Positions 60,386-64,000 of a stretch of 64,000 nucleotides of DNA are shown piece by piece. The DNA is from Mariniflexile fucanivorans (lineage in GTDB: Bacteria > Bacteroidota > Bacteroidia > Flavobacteriales > Flavobacteriaceae). The position numbers and the translations under genes were made by a program. The notes beneath the pieces were generated by a model that ran no database searches, had not been told where the DNA came from, and saw nothing but the letters and a program-made list of their open reading frames with translations. How positions within the stretch are numbered: position 1 is the first letter of the stretch; each line of letters starts with the position of its first letter. The stretch spans positions 496,001 through 560,000 of the forward strand of contig NZ_SLUP01000002.1 in assembly GCF_004341235.1 (NCBI RefSeq). Direction: 5' to 3'.

Positions 60386-63300
60386 TTAATCATGCTTTTT
60401 CACAAACTCTGAAGGAGATAATCCGTGAATTTTTTTAAATGATGAAGAATAATAGGACTTTGACTCTATGCCAATTTCGAACATAACATCGGCGGCAGAT
60501 AAATTTTTATTGGCATTTAATAATTCAGCTGCTTTTTGCAAGCGAAAGTTTCTAAGGTAAACGCTAGGGGCTTGACCGGTTAGTTCTTTAAGTTTCCTGA
60601 AAAAGTTGGAGGTACTCATACCAATATCGGTAGCCAACTCTTCAACACCAAAAGCAGAATTCGCCATGTTTTTATCTATAGAAGTATTAATTTTTTCTAA
60701 AAATTCCTTGTCCTTATCAGATGCTATTAAAGAATCTTTAGGCAAGAAGCTGTTTCTGGAGAAATACTCAAAGATGCGCTGTTTGTTTTCAATAAGTGTT
60801 TTTACCCTAACTTCTAAATACTTTATTGAAAACGGCTTCACGATATAATCATCGGCACCTAGCTCTAAGCCCTGAATTTCCTTAATATTATCACCAATAG
60901 CCGTTAATAGTATGACAGGGATGTGACAAAATTCGGCACTAGATTTAATTCTTTCACAAACCTGATAGCCGTTCAATTTTGGCATCATAACATCACTAAT
61001 TACTAATTGTAACGGGGTTTCATTTAATATTCTCAATCCTTCTTCACCATCTGCAGCAAGCAAAACATTGTAATTATTTTTAAAAGATTCGTACAGAAAA
61101 GAGCGTACATCCTTTTCATCATCAATTACCAATATGGTTGGGCGCAATGCGTCTACGGCTTGAACTTGAACACTTTCCAATTCAATAGGCAACCAATCTG
61201 TTACTAATTTTTGATATGTACCCAACTCCCCATCTTCAAGATAAACTCCTTTATCTACAATGGGCAACGTGATTTTAAAAACTGTTTTCTCATTAGTTTC
61301 ACTTGTAACTTTAATGGTGCCTTCCATTAATTCTATCAACGATTTACAAAGTGCTAAACCAATGCCTGTCCCACTCCAGTCATTTTTATCATCTACGCCT
61401 CTATAAAAACGATCGAATATTCTATCAATTTTATCTGAAGGAATACCCTCGCTCGTGTTTGTTACTTGAATAAAAAGAGATTCGGCGTCATTTTCAGATA
61501 CAAAGCCTGCTTCAATACTTACTTCTCTATTTAAATCGGAATATTTAACTGCGTTAGAAAATAAATTTAAAATTATACGCTCTGTTTTATCAATATCTAA
61601 AGAAATAAGCTTGTTTGGTTCATCAACTTTATAATAAAAATTTAGGAGTGTTTTTTCGGAATATTCTTCGAAAGCCTCTATTAAGGGATAAATAAAATTT
61701 CCTAAAGTAATTTTTGAATAATTTAATTCAAGATGACCAGTTTCGGCTTTTCTATATGAAATAAGTTGATCGATAAGACGTTGAAGCCTTGAAATATTAT
61801 TTTTGATTATAGAAAAGTATTTTTGATTTCCTAAATCTATATTTTGTTCTGCTATTTTTTCTAGAGGACCAATAATTAAAGAAAGTGGTGTTTTAAAATC
61901 GTGGGATATGTTGGTAAAAAATCTTAATTTGGCTTGATTCATGTCCTGAACCCGTTCTTTATCCAATTGTTCGAATTTAAGTTTTTGGTTTAACTTCTCT
62001 AATTTAACTAAATACTCAAAAACCCCATATGTAATAAGTATTACCAAAAACACCCATAGGGATATACTCCACCATCTTAAATACCATGGTGCTAAAACTT
62101 TTATAGTGAAATTTTCTATGTTTGTGGTCCAAACCCCATCGCCGTTAGCGCCTTTATATATAAAATTGTAGGTACCTGGGCTTAAATTGGTGTAAGTTGC
62201 AGTTGTTTTTCCTGCATCAACTTCAATCCAATCTTTATTGACACCTTCTAACTTATAAGCTAATTTATTTTTGTTTGGAGTTGCACTGTGCTGTACAATA
62301 ATATCCAATGATATATTTCTACTATTATGCCCAAGAACTAATGTTTTAGTATCTGAAATTGAGCGTTCTAGTACCACTTTATTATTAACTTTTTTTCCAA
62401 CTACAATGGGTTGGTTGTTTATTTTTAATCGAGAGATTAATATTTTTGGGGTGATCTCGTTTTTATGGATTTGATTTGGGTTGAAAATAGTTAAACCGCC
62501 AACACCTCCCATTAACATCGTCCCTTTTTTTGTTTTTAAATAAGCCGATTGCCTAAAATTATTACTTAAAATACCGTTGTTTACATCATAAAAATCGAAT
62601 GTTTCTTTTAAAGGATCAAAGTAGCCAATTCCCATATCGGTGCTTAACCATAGATGCCCTTTATCATCTTCTAATATACCGTATATAGCTTCATCACGAA
62701 GACCTTCTTTTCTATGGTAATTCTTAATTTTTTTAGGTTCTCCCGAAAAATTTAATTGAATTCTTGTTAAACCTCCTCCAAATGTTCCCAGCCATATATC
62801 TTTATTTGCACTTTTGTGTATAGACATAATACGGTTGTTGCCAATTTTTAATTTAGATGATGTTGACGTTATGTGGTTTTTTACTAACCAAGAACCGTTT
62901 TTATTTACGACCCTGAAAACACCATTAACGGTTATAAACCAATAATTTCCAAAATCGTCTTTTAAATAATCATTAATTTGGTTATCGTTGCCTATGGCAA
63001 ACAATGGTTTTTCGGCTTCTAAAGGTGTGTTTCTTAAAATATTTTCCCAAGGATTATTTAATATAAATACTTGAGAGCCTCCTATTATAATTTGATTGGA
63101 TTGGATTTGATCAATTAACCGGTAAAAAATGGGATTTACTAGCTTTCCTTCAACCTTAATTTGTAGACTTTTTAGGTTATCATTTTTTTCATCATACACA
63201 TATAGTCCTTCGTTGGTGCTAATCCACCAATATCCTTTATGGTCTTGATAAATACGTAAGACCCATTGGTTCTTTAACTTACTCAACTGATTTTTGAACC

Positions 63301-64000
63301 GCTCAAAATGAATCTGATTTCCTGTTTGGATATTTAGTTTTTCCTCAGTTCTGCAAATGGTACTCTCGAAAAAGGAAATCCAAATTTTCCCGTCGGAAGC
63401 TTCTGTTATATCTGTAATTAAATTACTAGAGAGCGATTCGTCATCATAAGGATTATGATAATAATTTTGAAAAGGTTTTTGGTTTTTATCAAATTTATTC
63501 AACCCTCCTTGGGCTGTTCCAATCCATAAAACACCAAAAGCATCTTCAAAAAAACAATTTACTCGGTTACTCGTTAATCCATTGTTATATTTGGAATCGA
63601 ACTTAAAGGCTATGAATTCCGATTTGCTGACATCATAATATAAAGTACCATTTTTTCTGGTTCCAATCCATAATTTTTTCTCCTTATCCAGATATAATGA
63701 TAAAATATTATATGAAGTCTCAAAATCCTCTTGATCCGAAGTAAAATACGACCCTATGGTAATTAAACGACTGTTTTCTTGAAACGTTTGATAAAGCCCT
63801 GAATTTGTTCCAATCCATAATGTGTTATCAACCTCAAGTATTTTTTTTATGTTAACAATATTCGAGTCTAATTGAAGCTCTAAAATTCCGAAAGTATAAT
63901 TTTCGTTTTCATTAAAATCTAATTTATAAACTTTACTATTGGTGGCAACCAACAATCCTTTATTTGAGTGAAATACTAAATCTGTAATAGCATTTCTTCC
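60386..64000 (-). CDS. Hybrid two-component system regulator (HTCS), 5' end outside window
   Basis: The reading frame stays open to the last base of the window: upstream of the TTG at 63955 the frame reads GRNAITDLVFHSNKG, another propeller strand, so no start lies inside. About 1204 residues are visible. Two-bladed Reg_prop repeats occupy the first half, then the Y_Y_Y domain and a membrane helix near 62000-62060. HisKA follows with the His codon at 61901-61903 in ISHDFKTPL, then HATPase, the receiver Asp codon at 60992-60994 in ISDVMMPKLNGY, and the C-terminal AraC-type domain. It likely senses a fuco-oligosaccharide and activates region 3. Loss of the signal peptide is a window artefact. 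Confidence 0.93.
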   Translation of the reverse strand, partial: GRNAITDLVFHSNKGLLVATNSKVYKLDFNENENYTFGILELQLDSNIVNIKKILEVDNTLWIGTNSGLYQTFQENSRLITIGSYFTSDQEDFETSYNILSLYLDKEKKLWIGTRKNGTLYYDVSKSEFIAFKFDSKYNNGLTSNRVNCFFEDAFGVLWIGTAQGGLNKFDKNQKPFQNYYHNPYDDESLSSNLITDITEASDGKIWISFFESTICRTEEKLNIQTGNQIHFERFKNQLSKLKNQWVLRIYQDHKGYWWISTNEGLYVYDEKNDNLKSLQIKVEGKLVNPIFYRLIDQIQSNQIIIGGSQVFILNNPWENILRNTPLEAEKPLFAIGNDNQINDYLKDDFGNYWFITVNGVFRVVNKNGSWLVKNHITSTSSKLKIGNNRIMSIHKSANKDIWLGTFGGGLTRIQLNFSGEPKKIKNYHRKEGLRDEAIYGILEDDKGHLWLSTDMGIGYFDPLKETFDFYDVNNGILSNNFRQSAYLKTKKGTMLMGGVGGLTIFNPNQIHKNEITPKILISRLKINNQPIVVGKKVNNKVVLERSISDTKTLVLGHNSRNISLDIIVQHSATPNKNKLAYKLEGVNKDWIEVDAGKTTATYTNLSPGTYNFIYKGANGDGVWTTNIENFTIKVLAPWYLRWWSISLWVFLVILITYGVFEYLVKLEKLNQKLKFEQLDKERVQDMNQAKLRFFTNISHDFKTPLSLIIGPLEKIAEQNIDLGNQKYFSIIKNNISRLQRLIDQLISYRKAETGHLELNYSKITLGNFIYPLIEAFEEYSEKTLLNFYYKVDEPNKLISLDIDKTERIILNLFSNAVKYSDLNREVSIEAGFVSENDAESLFIQVTNTSEGIPSDKIDRIFDRFYRGVDDKNDWSGTGIGLALCKSLIELMEGTIKVTSETNEKTVFKITLPIVDKGVYLEDGELGTYQKLVTDWLPIELESVQVQAVDALRPTILVIDDEKDVRSFLYESFKNNYNVLLAADGEEGLRILNETPLQLVISDVMMPKLNGYQVCERIKSSAEFCHIPVILLTAIGDNIKEIQGLELGADDYIVKPFSIKYLEVRVKTLIENKQRIFEYFSRNSFLPKDSLIASDKDKEFLEKINTSIDKNMANSAFGVEELATDIGMSTSNFFRKLKELTGQAPSVYLRNFRLQKAAELLNANKNLSAADVMFEIGIESKSYYSSSFKKIHGLSPSEFVKKHD

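Noticed and set aside
63953-63955. TTG at 63955 as the start of the second HTCS
   Set aside because: The frame remains open upstream to position 64000 and encodes more propeller sequence, so the gene is cut by the window and does not start here.
1-64000. CRISPR array, transposon, prophage, tRNA or rRNA
   Set aside because: No regular short repeats with spacers, no transposase or integrase frames, and no tRNA-like or rRNA-like segments were noticed on reading both strands; no covariance or profile search could be run.

Overview
The window is AT-rich marine Flavobacteriia (Bacteroidota) DNA. The evidence is the SusC/SusD pair, two hybrid two-component regulators (HTCS), type IX secretion (T9SS) C-terminal sorting domains, many lipoproteins, and dense sulfatases and glycoside hydrolases. 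One gene (34235-37258) has the length, module order and active-site positions I remember for the GH107 endo-fucoidanase FcnA of Mariniflexile fucanivorans. That organism or a close relative is therefore my best guess; this is recall, not a search.

Region 1 (1-17078, all minus strand) is a uronate-type polysaccharide locus. An HTCS (12882-17078) is followed by a secreted alginate-lyase-family modular enzyme, a small T9SS protein sharing a module with it, a GH88 unsaturated glucuronyl hydrolase, two tandem fasciclin lipoproteins, a beta-helix lipoprotein, a sodium/solute symporter and an FAD-dependent oxidoreductase cut by the window edge. The logic is lyase cleavage outside the cell, GH88 release of the unsaturated uronate, and uptake. 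No SusC/D pair is visible in this part.

Region 2 (17079-23814) is a mixed spacer: a class C beta-lactamase-like serine hydrolase and a stand-alone tryptophan synthase beta chain on the plus strand, then an alkaline phosphatase and a class V aminotransferase/cysteine desulfurase-like protein on the minus strand.

Region 3 (24279-64000, all minus strand) is a large sulfated-fucan (fucoidan) utilization locus. In transcription order: HTCS (5' end outside the window), GH29, SusC, SusD, GH29, sulfatase, GH29, sulfatase, GH29-like enzyme, GH43-like modular enzyme, a two-domain protein of unknown function, sulfatase, EF-hand esterase, GH107-like endo-fucoidanase, sulfatase, GH29, SGNH hydrolase, sulfatase, and two tandem GH141-like beta-helix proteins. 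Together these would cut fucoidan outside the cell, import fragments through SusCD, and strip sulfate, acyl groups and fucose in the periplasm. I see five S1 sulfatases and four clear GH29 proteins plus one divergent one.

Two non-coding signals stand out. One is a duplicated block of about 130 bp (terminator plus leader) at 40634-40763 and 60200-60330. The other is a conserved upstream element at 429-511 and 32638-32719 that links regions 1 and 3. I found no tRNA, rRNA, CRISPR array, transposase or phage gene.
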